Below, piece after piece: positions 47,228 to 59,282 of a stretch of 64,000 nt of DNA; positions within the stretch are counted from its first letter, which is position 1; each line of letters opens with the position of its first letter. The position numbers were made by a program, and so were the translations under genes. The DNA is taken from assembly GCF_030272615.1 (NCBI RefSeq), contig NC_081411.1:38104640-38168639 (forward strand), given 5' to 3'. This DNA is from Cryptomeria japonica (lineage: Eukaryota > Streptophyta > Pinopsida > Cupressales > Cupressaceae). The notes beneath the pieces are model-generated. The model was not told the DNA's origin. It made no database searches and saw only the letters and a program-made list of their open reading frames with translations.

Positions 47228-48307
47228 TGTTGAGAACCAAGGTAAAGAGAGCTTGTAACTTTAATTTTGTTATATGGTTACAAACTTAAAAATATTATCA
47301 AATCTGAAACAAAATAGAAAATGAACATGTGATTGCATCATTCAATATAAATATAGATGTCGACTGGGAAAAGTGGGTAGAAAGAACATGATATAATAAA
47401 GCCAACCATGAAAATATAAATATCATGAAAATAAAATCCTAATCACATCAATGAAACTATGAATACAAAATGCACAAAACAATATAATAAACTCAAACAA
47501 ACATTATGCATCTCCTTCATTCCATCCTGGATCATGTTTCTTTCTCCTCTAATTGATGTTGCTCTCAAATAGATGAGCAACAAATATGATAAAGTAAAGG
47601 AAAATTGACAAAGCAATTGCGAGGATAATCAAAAGATTGTAGTTAGCCAAAAAGAGAAAAGAGAATCCAATTTATTCATTTCCAACATCAATTGGAAAGA
47701 CGAAATCAAAGAGCTATTGATGAACAAGATAAAATGTGAGGGCACATTAAGTGGAGCCAAATGGATAAGTGTTTATTTGGAAGTGGAGAGGGAAATGGCA
47801 TGTTAGTATAGTTAAGTGGAGCGAAATGAGGAAGGTGGAGGAGTAAGGTGGAGTGAAGGGGAGTTAAAATTGGAGATGAAAGTGGAAAGAAACGAGAGAA
47901 GTGGAGTTAAACAAGAAAAAGAGTGAATTATAAATTCCCTCGTATGTTAGCAAATTAGTCAACTAAATAAATTAAGTTATTTAATTGTGAGAAATATGGT
48001 AAAAGGGATAAATAAATTTTTTTATTTATTTACCAAAGATGTGACATTATGACAAGGGAGAAATTAAATGTTTTTTTGCCCTAGGACAAAGATTAATTAA
48101 TTGACAAAATTATTTAATCAAATTAGTGATCGAGAAGAAATTGACGAGATACACAGGAGGATAATTAATAATTAATTAAATAAAGAACATCATTTAATTA
48201 ATTGAAAAATGACACAATATTGACAAATGAAAAAATACCAAAAACATAATATAGAACACATGTTAAAAAGTGTAGCCACTAATGTTGACCGCTTTTAGGT
48301 GTCTACA
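47228..48307 (-). repeat. LTR sequence(s): Copia-type edge on the left, Gypsy-type edge on the right
   Basis: The left edge (TGTTGAGAACC at 47228) adjoins a Copia primer site and gag start. The right edge (GTGTCTACA ending 48307) adjoins a Gypsy-type purine tract and has the attaattaa/aaataaa texture of the 812-bp LTRs. The interior boundary between two LTRs, if any, could not be placed. Confidence 0.55.
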
Positions 48308-49080
48308 TCTTGCCCCTCTCTGAGACAATGTGACTCAAAGCATTGTTTCAAAAAAAAAAAATTGCATTAAAAGCTGCCCCAGCCCCCTCAAAAAATTGGG
48401 CCAAAAATCAAAACAAGAGGCCAATTTGTTTAAAATAAAGCCAAGAATCCAAAACTGCAAACAAAATCAAAATCAAAAGTCAAATGAGCAAGATATGGGT
48501 TCAGATTTAAAGTTTGTATACTTGATCACGAAATTAAGAGGACTAACTGAAGAAGTGTTAGTACAAGGTAGAAATTAGACATGATGAAACCTTTCTTTCA
48601 TAAGTGCACTTTATCTTTAGAGATCTTTATTTAATATAGCAAATCAATGCCTCACAATATGGCATATAAAGCTAGAGCAATAATGTGATCCATTTGCAAA
48701 AGCATACACATTGCAAACAAGGAATGTTTCAATCCATTCTGTAATATTTGTAAATTAATGGTCGAGGTATGTGCAATAGTCACAAACTGAACATGTCAAC
48801 ACAAACAACCACGCCATACTTGCCTCGAAATTTCATGAAAGCATCCCACATATAGAAGCCAAAACAAAAGACCATGAACCATCCTTGCTACTCTCATCCC
48901 CTGTGGATATATTTGTGTAGCATATGAACATGAACAAATATAAATCAATGAAATATAAGACTTCCTAGACCAAGTGAGTGAAACAAACACATTTCTGTTT
49001 TAAGAAAAAATCCTTTCTGAAATAAAAATGCGTTAAGAGAGTAACCTAAACTTTGCATTAAATGGTGCAGAGAGCTGTTT
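48308..49080 (-). mobile_element. Gypsy 3'-end remnant
   Basis: Purine tract and the CTCTGAGACAATG...CATTGTTTCAAA segment parallel 32425-32470 of the intact Gypsy element, then lose similarity. Truncated on the right by the SDR duplication. No PMD exon was found here. Confidence 0.55.
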
Positions 49081-50050
49081 ATGTGAGTAAAATCAGCATA
49101 GATGCTGCTTAATATACTACGAGGATTTTAGAAAACACCAATTCCATTTCAAATAACAATACAAGAGTGAAGATTGTATAAGAGAAAGCAAAACCTTCTC
49201 CATAGAGCAGCTGCAACCTCTCCCTTAGACATCTTCTGGAGCTAGAGTATCCTTCGAATAATAGCTTTCGAAGAGCTGGTTTTATAGCGGACATGTAACA
49301 TACCAGTTTTTCTTTGAAGTAAAACAAATGTCAAAGACCGTTAGGGGCATCTAAAGGGACAGTAAGTACAAACACGTCGAATCTTCGTTAAGGGTATTCA
49401 AAGTACTCGTAGAAACAAGTTAAAGACAATTAAGAGGATCAGAAGTATTGTGCGGTTCACGTAGAAATACTCCAAAATTATATGACAAAAACAATTGAAA
49501 TGTACCTAATCAAAAGAAGGTAAAAATTAATAGCTTCTATATTAAAATATATATGTAATCATGAAATTTCGTTCTCCATGACAAATGCCGCGAGGTCAAG
49601 CTCTACGTGTCATACAGCGTTTGACCAACATTTAATATAAGAATGTGGATGTAACAAGCCAAACTAATCTGTCTGTCATTTACAATCGTTTCTGTAAGTG
49701 GCCACATGGCATGATTACACATTCTGCTGTTTTCATATCCACTTCAAGACACTCACAAGTGCTGCATAGCAAGAAAACAATGCAATTAATTTAATAGTAA
49801 CAGTTAATAATATGTGTCTGTCATTTACAATCGTTTCTGCAAGCGGCCACATGGCATGATTACACATACTGCTGTTTTCATACCCACTTCAAGACACTTA
49901 CAAGTGCTGCATAGCAAGAAAACAATGCAATTTATTTAATGGTAGCAGTTAATAATATGTTTCGAATATACCATGATTTCTTCCACCATGCATAACAAAC
50001 TATGGTAGTAAAACTAAACATCGAGAATATCGATGATCTGAACGATTGAT
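49081..50050 (-). pseudogene. SDR pseudogene: promoter, exon 1 and part of intron 1
   Basis: Minus strand: upstream region, TATAAAA box (about 49286-49280), exon 1 of 38 nt (49232-49195: MSKGEVAAALWR, then GT donor) and intron 1 sequence to about 49085, which aligns with intron 1 of the SDR gene at 56716 onward (TAGTATATTAAGCA, ATGCTG). No exon 2 follows. The upstream part aligns with 45770-46470 and carries an extra 145-bp tandem duplication at 49671-49960. Confidence 0.8.
49671..49960. repeat. 145-bp tandem duplication upstream of SDR copy
   Basis: GTCTGTCATTTACAATCGTT recurs at 49671 and 49816, and the GGCCACATGGCATGATTACA and GTGCTGCATAGCAAGAAAAC blocks repeat at the same spacing. The homologous region near 46170 has a single copy. 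Confidence 0.93.
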
Positions 50051-51138
50051 CATAGCTACAATGAATAAACATTATATTCCACCACACAAATACTCTTTAA
50101 ACAACAAAATGTCTCGCACATACACGGCATTCTTAATTTCTTATTGAAAAATAGTTTGCACATAGCTTCTTCAGTTTAAAAAAACCTTAGTTATCTATTT
50201 TCTGTCATACAAAATAGAATATTTGATCAAAAATATAAAATCTGTAAATCTTAATAGATTTTTAAACGATTTCTGTTGGTTTGACCTGCTAAATCTGCTT
50301 TCTCAATACTATGTTATAACAAAAAAAATCTATTGCAAAACAATTATGTTATACAAATTTTTTTAGTAAGGAATAACCATTACCTAAAAACATTCATATT
50401 TTTTTATAAAAGAAACATTTATAATCTTATGAACACTTCAATGTAGTGCATCCTTTTGGAGTTTATTGCTCAACTTATGCATGACAGTTCCGCCCAACAT
50501 TTAGATTGTGTGGCATTAACTTTATTAAAAGAAATAATATCCTATATCTATTATTGAACTTTTTAGATGTTTGATTCCTAGGGTGAATAATTGCTAATAT
50601 CTGGAGTTCAATTGTTCGAATCCATATAATTATATAGTGATAAATTCTAATTTATGTTTTGGTTTTAATGAGATTGATGATAAAGAACATTTCTCGTTTT
50701 TATTATTTGATGCATTTTAATATTTAATACTTTTGTGGAATATTATAGTATAGTGTAGGATAATATTCCATCCAAGGATATCAAGTACAATTTCAAGTAG
50801 TATCTCCCCTTATTCGAGATGTTTTCACATTATAATAATATAGAGAGACAGTTTTGGGACATTTTGATATCTTGGAGCTCCTACAAAGGATTAGAACACA
50901 AGAAGATAGAAATTGTATACCTTGGTGGATGTGTAGTTTACGCTCATTGCAAGCTGCTACTCCCCTAGTCTTAGTCAAACCTCTAGATTTGGTGTTGAAT
51001 TGTGCCTAGAGATATAATTCAAAACAAAGTGAAGTGTTTGGATTCCATCGATAAGTATTTTTGGACACCAAACTAGCATTTCAACTCTATTTATGATGCA
51101 CCAAATGTATAAAACAAGTAAAGTGAGGGTCTACTTAC
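50051..51138. other. AT-rich interior, probably Gypsy-derived
   Basis: Lies between the SDR copy and the PMD exon. On the minus strand a possible exon-2 acceptor (CCTTTGTAG followed by GAGCTCC, about 50880) was noted, but the following translation is not a convincing PMD. Confidence 0.4.
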
Positions 51139-51210
51139 AAGCTCTCCATACTCCACTGGCCACTCATGTTGCTGCACTCGATTGAATCAGTGGAACCACT
51201 TTGCAATCAT
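51139..51210 (-). pseudogene. PMD gene exon 1, second copy, antisense to Gypsy LTR
   Basis: 72 nt from ATG (51210) to a GTAAGT donor (51138). The C-terminal part FNRVQQHEWPVEYGEL parallels FERVRRFQRPADAGEL of exon 1 at 32775-32840, with the same donor and phase 0. A TGA replaces one codon near the start (51189-51187). It lies 380 bp from the Gypsy LTR edge (51590), against 351 bp in the first copy, and in the same antisense orientation. Confidence 0.7.
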
Positions 51211-51296
51211 CCTTGTACTCTATGCTCCTCCTTCTTTTCTTTGTGCCTTGATCTTTGAATGTGATGGATGCAAATGAGATCCTTCCTCCATGTTCC

Positions 51297-51304
51297 TATT
51301 TATA
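51297..51304 (-). promoter_or_regulatory. TATA box of second PMD copy
   Basis: Minus-strand TATAAATA, 87 bp upstream of the ATG at 51210. Confidence 0.55.
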
Positions 51305-51570
51305 GGCATTATAACCCTAATTTTTTGTGGTAATCCTCTATGGTCCCCATGGTCCCCCTATGACCTGTTGTGGGTCCATTTTTTGCCCATCTAACTTTGT
51401 CTTTGCCTTTTTCTTATCTACCCTCTCCTCTCTCTTGTCAAGAGAATGCCTTAACCTTGTTGTTTCTTTTTCACCTGATCTCTGGAGGGGATATACCACC
51501 TCTATATCAAGGCAAAAATCTATGTATCAACTAATCTATTTTTCTTTCAAATAACATGATAAATTGCATT

Positions 51571-52562
51571 GTCTCAAAGAGGGGCAAAATGCAGACACCT
51601 AAAATTGTCCTATCCTAATAAAATAAATATTTTTATTTAATTAATTATCCCTTTTCTTCTATTAATTAAATAAACTTTTATTTATTTTATTTTTCACTAA
51701 ACTTCTTCTTAGCCCTTTTCTATCCTAATTTAAATAAATATTTTTTAAAATTTAAATCCCTTTTTTCCCCTTTTTTTATAGGCTACACGCCTGTACTTCT
51801 ATTAATATTAAATATATGAAATAGAATTACAAAGTATTGAAAGTGTATGAACAATATCTAAGTTGTCTACCAGCTATCCTATATTTTTTGATATTATTTA
51901 ATTTGGGTATCATCTGAGAATAGTTTCATGCTCATACATACATCCCTTACAAGATTTATAAATACTTTTATGCTCAAAATAAGGGGTTGCTTCATCTTTC
52001 CTTTTCATAACAACCCTTTTCCCAAATTAAATACATATATTTATTTATTTATTTTATGCGGCCCTCCTTTAATTAATTAAATTATATAATATAATTTATT
52101 TAATTAATTCATTTATCTTTTTCCCTCATTTATCTTATCCACTCCCTTTATTTTACTATTTCCTCTACCTATTCTTTAATCTTGGTTAAACATCTTTTAT
52201 TTCATCTCTTAATCCCATCCCTCCATTTTAAAGATGTTCTCTATATAAGAGGCTTCTTCCCTCCCTTTTCGATAATCAACCTTGAAGAATACTTACATTC
52301 TATCGAATTGACTTTAGCCTACATCAAGCTACATCATAGCAACCACATCCATTTGTCATTGAGCTCTTGTGCAGGAATAAAAATCAGAGAGTAACCATAT
52401 CGAAAGCAAGATCAGTGGAGATAGAAGAAAAATGAAGATCAAACCCATGTGAATGTGTGAAGGTATCAATTGAGTTATTTAATGATTTTGCATGTTTGAT
52501 AGTTCTTCATTGATGTGTTGTTGAAATTTCATTGTAGATCTAGGGTTCTGTGGTTGGAACAT
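51571..52562 (+). mobile_element. Gypsy purine tract and truncated 3' LTR
   Basis: CTCAAAGAGGGGCAAAA (51574-51589 region) precedes TGCAGACACCTAAAATTGTCC-type LTR sequence from 51590. Blocks shared with the 812-bp LTRs include GAGCTCTTGTGC, GATCAGTGGAGATAGAAG and CTAGGGTTCTGTGGTTG near the 3' end. Truncated at about 52562, where the repeat copy begins. Confidence 0.8.
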
Positions 52563-53828
52563 AAATGCACAAACACATTCACTAAAGATATGTGAATCAG
52601 ACCCTCAAATGATTCTACATGACGGGCTCATGTTTGCAAAATTTTAATTATCAAAATTGACCTCTTAGTTGTTTCAGAAATGTACATGTTAGAATCCTTT
52701 CGAAACTCACTATATCACTGCCTTGAAAAAATCAAACCTTGATTTTGGAAGCTGCCTCTTGGAGGATTAGTTCATTTAGCTTCAACAAACACATATACAA
52801 GAGGGCTTTTCACTAATCCACTTCCTTCACAAAATAATAAAGGTTAAAGATGAACCCTTTGAAATCTTTTGGTAATGCAATGAACAAACCTTTACAAACT
52901 CCATCTGGTTTCAACTTCAAAAAAATACTAAACTGCATGTTAAAGCTCTACAATCTTGCATAAGAGTACATTAATATGAGAAGAATCACAAGAGCCAATT
53001 CATTTCTCTTGACAACCAATTGGATTCAAACTATTGATCCTCAAATTAGGCCTTCTGACAAACTTCACATCATGCATACAACATATTTCAACAAACTGCA
53101 TTTGCTTTTGACTTGATAAAAATATCAAACAAGATATTGGTGATTTAAAAATTTACATAGGGTTACATGAATATGAGGAAAATTGCAAGAAACAACTAAT
53201 TTTACTTGGAAATCCTCTCGCTCTTGAAAATTAACCTTTGAAGTGGGCCATTCTGGCAAATTTACAAAGTACAAACAACAAATTATTCTTAGACCCTCCG
53301 ATTTGGCATTTTGAAAAAACATCAAATATGACTATTGGGGCTAGAAATGGACATGGACACTTACTGATAACATAAGAGCATGATCCCAAAGTTTTTTTGC
53401 ATGACAATAATAGAAATCAAGTTATACACCCTCAAATTGGGCTACTAAATACATCATAGACACTTCCAATTTTATGAAAATTTGGGGTGCTAATAACATA
53501 TTCTTCAATTATTTCAGCACAAAAAAGAACATTCAAACATATGCTTCTCATACAAAAACCCCTCTCAATGTGAGAAGCTATCTTGATTTGATAGAGATCC
53601 TCTAGACTCTGGCACCTCTAGCCTCCAATATGATTGTATTGATCCTTACCTTCCATGGTACCACTACACTCTCTAAACTTCCAATCAATAAAAATAATAT
53701 GTGTTGCCATGACAAAAAAAACTGAAAAATTATTGATTTCAACAAAATATAAATTTTTTTGTAATAAATCTCTTCAATAGTATCCTTAATCCTAACACTC
53801 TTTTTTCAACTCTTTGTATACCCCATAC

Positions 53829-53893
53829 ATGTATATATATATATATACATATATGTATATGTATATATACATATATGTATATGTATATATGTG
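53829..53893. repeat. TA/CA microsatellite within repeat copy 2
   Basis: Same ATATATAC/GTATATG composition as the 790-bp tract at 3838. Confidence 0.9.
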
Positions 53894-54899
53894 ATATGTT
53901 TATAATGAATTCAAACCTTTGGCAACTGCCATACGAGATAATTCGCATGGTATCTCTTTTAATGCCATAATTGAACACTTCCATAGTGCAAATATATTTA
54001 TCACCAATCAGTGACCAATGCAAATCTCCAAAACACAAATCACTAAACACGCAATCTTCATTATGTGACATTAATCAGTATTTAAAAAAATGAAAATCAA
54101 TACTTGTCTTCACCTCTTTTGACAACATTCAACCACTTGCATATAAGAACATCCCCAACACCACTTGCATATTAGAGCATCCTCAACAGCAGTATATGCA
54201 ACTCATTCAAGAGTATAGTCAATCTAAGAAATAATCACCACCAGTAGGATAAGAAAATCGACTTCTGGCAATACTTAATGCTTACAGATCAAATACATAT
54301 AATTACCAGCTTAGTTCACCTTTAAAATGGGATAAGAATGTGTAAAAGTGACAACTTCACTTACTCCCTAATGCCTTATTTTTCTCTAGAACTTTTCCTG
54401 TTTGAATAATATACCCTTTTCTTGGTACTTTTCTCTCTATCACTCTTGCAAACTTCAATTCTTCTCAAATCTGCAAACATGTGAGGCTTGAAGTGCTTTA
54501 GTGAAATTTGAAAGCAATACATAGTTCGCTAAGTTTTTGATATGGACAATACCTCTTAAATATCGACAAATTTTGTTGTTTAGCTCAAACTTCATGTCAT
54601 GGAGCTGTTAGTCGTAGACCATGTGCAACGCCCATAGTAATACATTTACTAGAATGAATTCATCATTGTTGGAAAAGCTAAAAGGGATTTAAGTTTTCCT
54701 ATAGATATTGAATATAAAGGAAATCATAGGTTTGTATGGATGAACCACAATATCAGGTTTCTAATGAGTCGATGAATAAATCCTTTGGTCAAAGCGTAGA
54801 CACCACAATGACTCCGCCCACCATCCTTCCTCTCAACATAGCTCTGAAACAATCTTAATACTTCTAGGAATAGGCGTGATGTTGGCTTTGATACCAAAG

Positions 54900-55254
54900 T
54901 GAGATATAGAAAAAACATTTATAGACAAGATATAGCTGATATAACTGTAACTAAAAAGATTCATGTAACTACATAACATGCATCACCTAGCCATCGCAAA
55001 AAATAAGTGAGAGGACAATGTAATAGGCCACTTGTATAACAGTAGATATATTTTTCTTCTCTATGTAAGAAGAGATCTACTGTTGTTTGTAGTGGCATTA
55101 GTGTCATGTTTATAGATGATAGCACCTGAGTGAGGATATGGGGATATCTAGTTACGTTGGCCATACAAGATGCTCAAGGTAGATGAAAAGTATCCTATAT
55201 CATTATTAATAATGGTTCATAACATACTAAATCGATGAATAGATAGACAACTCA
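54900..55254 (-). repeat. 5' LTR of repeat copy 2
   Basis: TGAG...CTCA bounded, 355 bp; matches 9295-9672 with small deletions. Confidence 0.6.
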
Positions 55255-55960
55255 CTTCAAAATAAAAATAGAAGTGGTGTATATCTTTAGTTTCTCATTC
55301 TTATTATTTATTTTATTAATGAAAATAAAATGTTAAATAATTTTTTAAGAAAATTCAAATTACATTTAAATCTTTTATATTTAATCTTTCAGATACTATT
55401 AATTTTTGACACATTATTCTATGCAATTTCTCTAATATGATGCCTTTTTTATTGATGATAATTGTTATAAAAAAAATTAAGTCTAATAGAACATGATTTC
55501 AAGTAATGATAATGATTTATAATATTCTAATTCTATGAAAGGATAGATAATTCCCTCACTTGTAAAAGAACTTGAAGCGGTTTAATTCTTTAATTTCCCA
55601 CTCTTGCTATATACTTGATAAGAAAATGAAATGTTCAACAAATTTTCAAGAAAAATGAAATTACATTGAAATTCACATGTTAAGATAGTTGTTCAACTTA
55701 TTTTTATTTGTACTATACCTCATAAACGTAAAATAGGTTGAATGATCTTGCATTCAAATTCACATATCAAAGAAGTCTTTTAATTTAGTTTATTTGTACT
55801 CTGCTTCAGAAAATTAAAAAGATTAAATGAATTTGAATTCATGTGTCATGAAAGTGTTTAATATTGGACCTTTTTTTCAGTACTTCAGATCAGTAACTTA
55901 AATGAAACTAAAATAAAATGTCAGTTTAATTTATTCTTGTACCTACACTAAACAAATGCA
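55255..55960. other. Intergenic, AT-rich
   Basis: No gene. Diverged versions of the downstream tandem unit (TTTATTTGTACTCTGCTTCAGAAA) appear near 55790. Confidence 0.5.
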
Positions 55961-56310
55961 CTTACTTGCATTCGAATGCACATGCCAAACAAATCAGTTT
56001 GATTTATTTTTATACGTACTCCACATCAGAAACTTAAAGAGATTGTTGGATGGAATATCACAGAAAAAGAAGAGTTGATAAAAAAGTGAATGTGTGTTCA
56101 AAAAACTTACTTGCATTCAAATGTACATGCCAAACAAATCAGTTTGATTTATTTTTATATTTACTCCGCGTCAGAAACTTAAAAGAATTGGATGAATCTT
56201 AAAAGTGAATGTACATTCACAAAAAACTTACTTGCATTCAAATGAAAATACCAAAAAAAATCAGTTTCATTTATTTTTCTGTGTACTCTACACCAGAAAC
56301 TTAAAGAAGT
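55961..56310. repeat. Degenerate 120-145-bp tandem repeat upstream of SDR gene
   Basis: CTTACTTGCATTC recurs at 55961, 56106 and 56227, each followed by CAAATCAGTTT(G/C)ATTTATTTTT and CAGAAACTTAAA(G/A). Confidence 0.85.
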
Positions 56311-56622
56311 TATATGGAACATCAGAAAGAAAAGAAAGAAAAAAGAACTGGGAAAAAAGTGAACGTACTGCGCGTACACTAATTCAATTACTCATGCCAA
56401 CACACAAGATTAAACGAGTTTATGCAATGAATGTAGTTTTGAATTGTTATAAATTTTGGTTAGATAGGGTAACCATCAACATGGCACCAGGTGGTACGTT
56501 GAACTGGTTCTATTTATATTTGACCTAACAATAGAGGTAAACATAATCGAATTGAATTAAATGATTCAATTCCAATAAATCGTCTTAGAACAATACATTA
56601 ATCAAATTCCAGACATGTCCGC

Positions 56623-56629
56623 TATAAAG
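56623..56629 (+). promoter_or_regulatory. TATA box of SDR gene
   Basis: TATAAAG within CATGTCCGCTATAAAGC, conserved as GCTATAAAAC in the two inverted SDR promoter copies; about 50 bp upstream of the ATG. Confidence 0.65.
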
Positions 56630-56677
56630 CTGGGTCTTGGAAAGCTATTATTGAATGGCATTTGCTAGCTCGAGGAC

Positions 56678-57732
56678 ATGTCCACGGCAGAGGTCGCAGC
56701 TGGTCTCTGGAGAAGGTTTTTTTCTCTCTTATACATTCTTCACTCTTGTAATGTCATCTTAAATGAAATTGTTGTTTTCTAAAGGTTTTAGAGTATATTA
56801 AGCATAAAATATGCTGGTTTTGAATTCAGAAATTATCCTGTCTGTCGGTGAATGGCCAATTTTGATTACATCATAAGCACATAAACTGGGAATCACTTGG
56901 GCTATTTTTGTTTCCAAAAGGATCTTTGTGCAAAACTTAACTCTTTCATGTTAGATGCAGACTGCAAGGCAAGGTTGCAATAATCACCGGCGGATCGGCA
57001 GGCATTGGGGAGGCCACTTCTCGGCTATTTGCAAATCATGGAGCCAAAATCATTATTGTAGACATTGAAGACGACGCTGGCAAGAAAGTGGCAGATTCCC
57101 TTTCTCCCTGGGCGACATATCTCTACTGTGATGTGAGCAAAGAGCAAGATGTAAGCGCAGCGGTGGATATGGCCATGGAAAAGCACGGAAAACTGGACAT
57201 CATGTATAATAATGCAGGAACCGTCGACAACCAAAAACTGAGCGTAGACTATGATATGCAGGAATTTGAGCGAGTGATGAATGTAAATGTAAAAGGAGTA
57301 ATGCACGGCATTAAGCACGCGGCCCGAGTTGTGATTCCCAAGGGAAAGGGCAGCATTATCTCTACAGCTAGTATTGCAGGAATGGTAGGAGGAGCTACTC
57401 CTTACTCCTACAATGCCTAAAAACATGCCGTTATTGGACTGACTAAGAGCGATGCGTCAGAGCTGGGGAGATGTGGTATACGTGTGAATTGTATTTCTCC
57501 TTCCGTAGTTGCCACAGATCTGGTAATGAAATTGATGGGAATGGACCCTTCATCAGAGGCAAAGGCCAAGGTGGAGGCAGCGATTGAGGTCTTAGCCCCC
57601 TTAAAGGAAGCAGTTCTTAAAGCAGAGGATAATGCAAGTGATGAATCAAAATATGTGAGTGGTCACAATATAGTGGTAGATGGGGGAATAACAGTTGTAT
57701 TAGACGAAAGTTCAGTGTTTGGAAAGTACTAA
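56678..57732 (+). pseudogene. Short-chain dehydrogenase/reductase (SDR110C-like), one nonsense codon
   Basis: Exon 1 is 56678-56715 (MSTAEVAAGLWR plus a split Arg codon), intron 56716-56960 (GT...GCAG) and exon 2 56961-57732: 269 codons, close to the usual ~270-285. Classical SDR features are the NAD(P) site TGGSAGIG, the acidic IIIVDIEDD after beta-2, NNAG (YNNAGTVDN), catalytic Ser in SIISTASIAG, and Tyr-Lys in YNA-stop-KHAV. Then come RVNCISPSVVAT and SGHNIVVDGG. The serine codon of YNASK is TAA (57418), truncating the protein at 165 residues. Compared with relatives, about seven residues before ASDESKYVSG are missing. Overall it resembles plant secoisolariciresinol dehydrogenase/xanthoxin dehydrogenase-like enzymes, which oxidise alcohols with NAD in the cytosol; the substrate cannot be told. 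Probably a recent pseudogene. Confidence 0.88.
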
Positions 57733-58249
57733 TGGGGAATCTCTTAGATTAGATGACGCCTATAGTAGAAAAGGCTCATAAATCACGTTGAAATAATATC
57801 GAAGGCGAGTAATACGCTTCTGTTGTAAAAAGGAAAAAGAGCGTCTTGTATTTAGTTAATTGGTAATTAATGTGAGATGATAAGGGATGAAGTTATATGT
57901 TTGTATTATATTTTTATTATTTAGAAATGTATAAGTTACATGATTAAAGTACAAGTCATTTAATTCATCTTATTTCAAGTGCATAATATTTAATGGAGAC
58001 ATCGATAGTTGTTTAATGAAGATAATTGAAATGCGAATGTACATGTAGATAGGAATGGATAATAGTTAAATTTGTCTTGGGTTGTCAATTATTTCTCCTT
58101 TCTTTTATTTGCAAGTTTCATAATCTAGCATATAGTGTTGGATATTCATCTTGAAACATCCCTAGGAAAGTTTGTAGTAAATTCTTTCATATATTTTTAG
58201 AAAATTAAAGTGACCCATTGATATTGTGGTAGGGAACTTAGACAAAAGT
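57733..58249. other. 3' flank of SDR gene
   Basis: AT-rich, with no clear gene. The polyadenylation region of the SDR gene should lie in the first few hundred bases. Confidence 0.45.
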
Positions 58250-59282
58250 TTCAAGTGCAAAGTCTGTTGGGAAACTAGGACTAGATGGCCCTCATACTAA
58301 AAAATAATATCCATCCCAAGAATAATTGGCCTTTCAAGAAGGGTGAGTAGGTACCTAGTCTATCAGTTGATACATGTGACTATCTTACTAACATTCTTCA
58401 CCCAAGTCATTTTCCCAAGCAACAGTTGACACCGATAAAGTAGTCAAAGTAGGATGGTCCTCAATTTTGTGTCATAACACATCAATTACCACATTACCAT
58501 GCCACTTTTTTGTGGGTTATCTTGTATTCATATCACAAAAAATTGGTGACCCACTTTTGTCACTATAGAGAGAATACTTCATGGTCTAGGAAATACCTAA
58601 GAAAATGGTGATAAATTTCAATGTAGAGTACCTTCAAATAAGATAAGAGCACCATTTACTGACTACATGACAATTGGATATCATTTCCTTCTTATAGATG
58701 AAATTGTTTATAATATTTTTATTAGTGACAACCTTACATATAAATGAAAGGGGTCAGCCTTCCTACATGAGAACAACACCCAAACTAGAACCTAAATAGT
58801 CAGTTTCAATGATAATTTTTTTAGATGAATTTGGAATAAAAGCTAGGTTTGTGTAAATGACCTACTTATCTAGACCAATTTTTTCTTATGTAGTTGCAAA
58901 GGACCAAAAGAATCTTTTCTATAAGGGTCATGAGCGAACAATAACTTTACCTTGATCCTTCACAAGTCAATGGTAATAATAAGTGAAGCCTAAGAACTCC
59001 CAAGGTTCTTCAATGTTTTTACTTTAGTTCACTTTAAATGGGGTCACCTGTCATTAGGTCAACCTTAAGTCTAGCCTTAGAAAAATTTATTTTATATCTA
59101 GTTAAATGAACATTCAAAGAGTTTTGCAAATAAGTGTTATATAGAGTGGATTAGATGATCCTTATCCAAGTTTAAGAGATACATTTATGATGTCCAACTA
59201 CAAAAATGAATATCATCAAAGAAGACTATAAAGAGAATTGTTTATAATGGGATAAGAAATCTAGCTCATTGATCCCTAAAAG
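58250..59282 (-). pseudogene. Gypsy reverse transcriptase C-terminus and RNase H relict
   Basis: Minus-strand pieces in several frames: ILFIVFFDDIHF (FFDD at the RT active site, about 59215), LGFTYYYH and VKDQGKVIVRS (thumb), FATT, FIPNSSKKIIIETD (RNase H start), GVVLM then EGRPLSFICK, EMIS and VVSKWCSYLI (about 58640), and FTLKINHHFLRYFL. These correspond, in order, to the conserved Gypsy RT-RNase H sequence. It is heavily interrupted by stops and frameshifts. It continues from the RT N-terminus at 60946-61300. Confidence 0.72.

Larger units (their letters stand above)
52563..55254 (-). mobile_element. LTR-bearing repeat, copy 2
   Basis: Aligns with about 7130-9672 throughout: primer site at 54885-54896, LTR at 54900-55254. 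It contains a TA/CA microsatellite (53829-53893) where copy 1 has only TATATATATT, and keeps about 90 bp (53920-54010) that copy 1 has lost. Non-coding on both strands as far as I can see. Confidence 0.7.

Noticed and set aside
48308-49080. A third PMD gene next to the Gypsy LTR edge at 48307
   Set aside because: Looked for an ATG-to-GTAAGT exon at the same distance; none with similarity was found.
50793-50978. Exon 2 of the second PMD copy
   Set aside because: A plausible acceptor exists but the translation does not match the PMD start.
57025-57426. 133-codon minus-strand frame
   Set aside because: Antisense shadow of the SDR exon 2.
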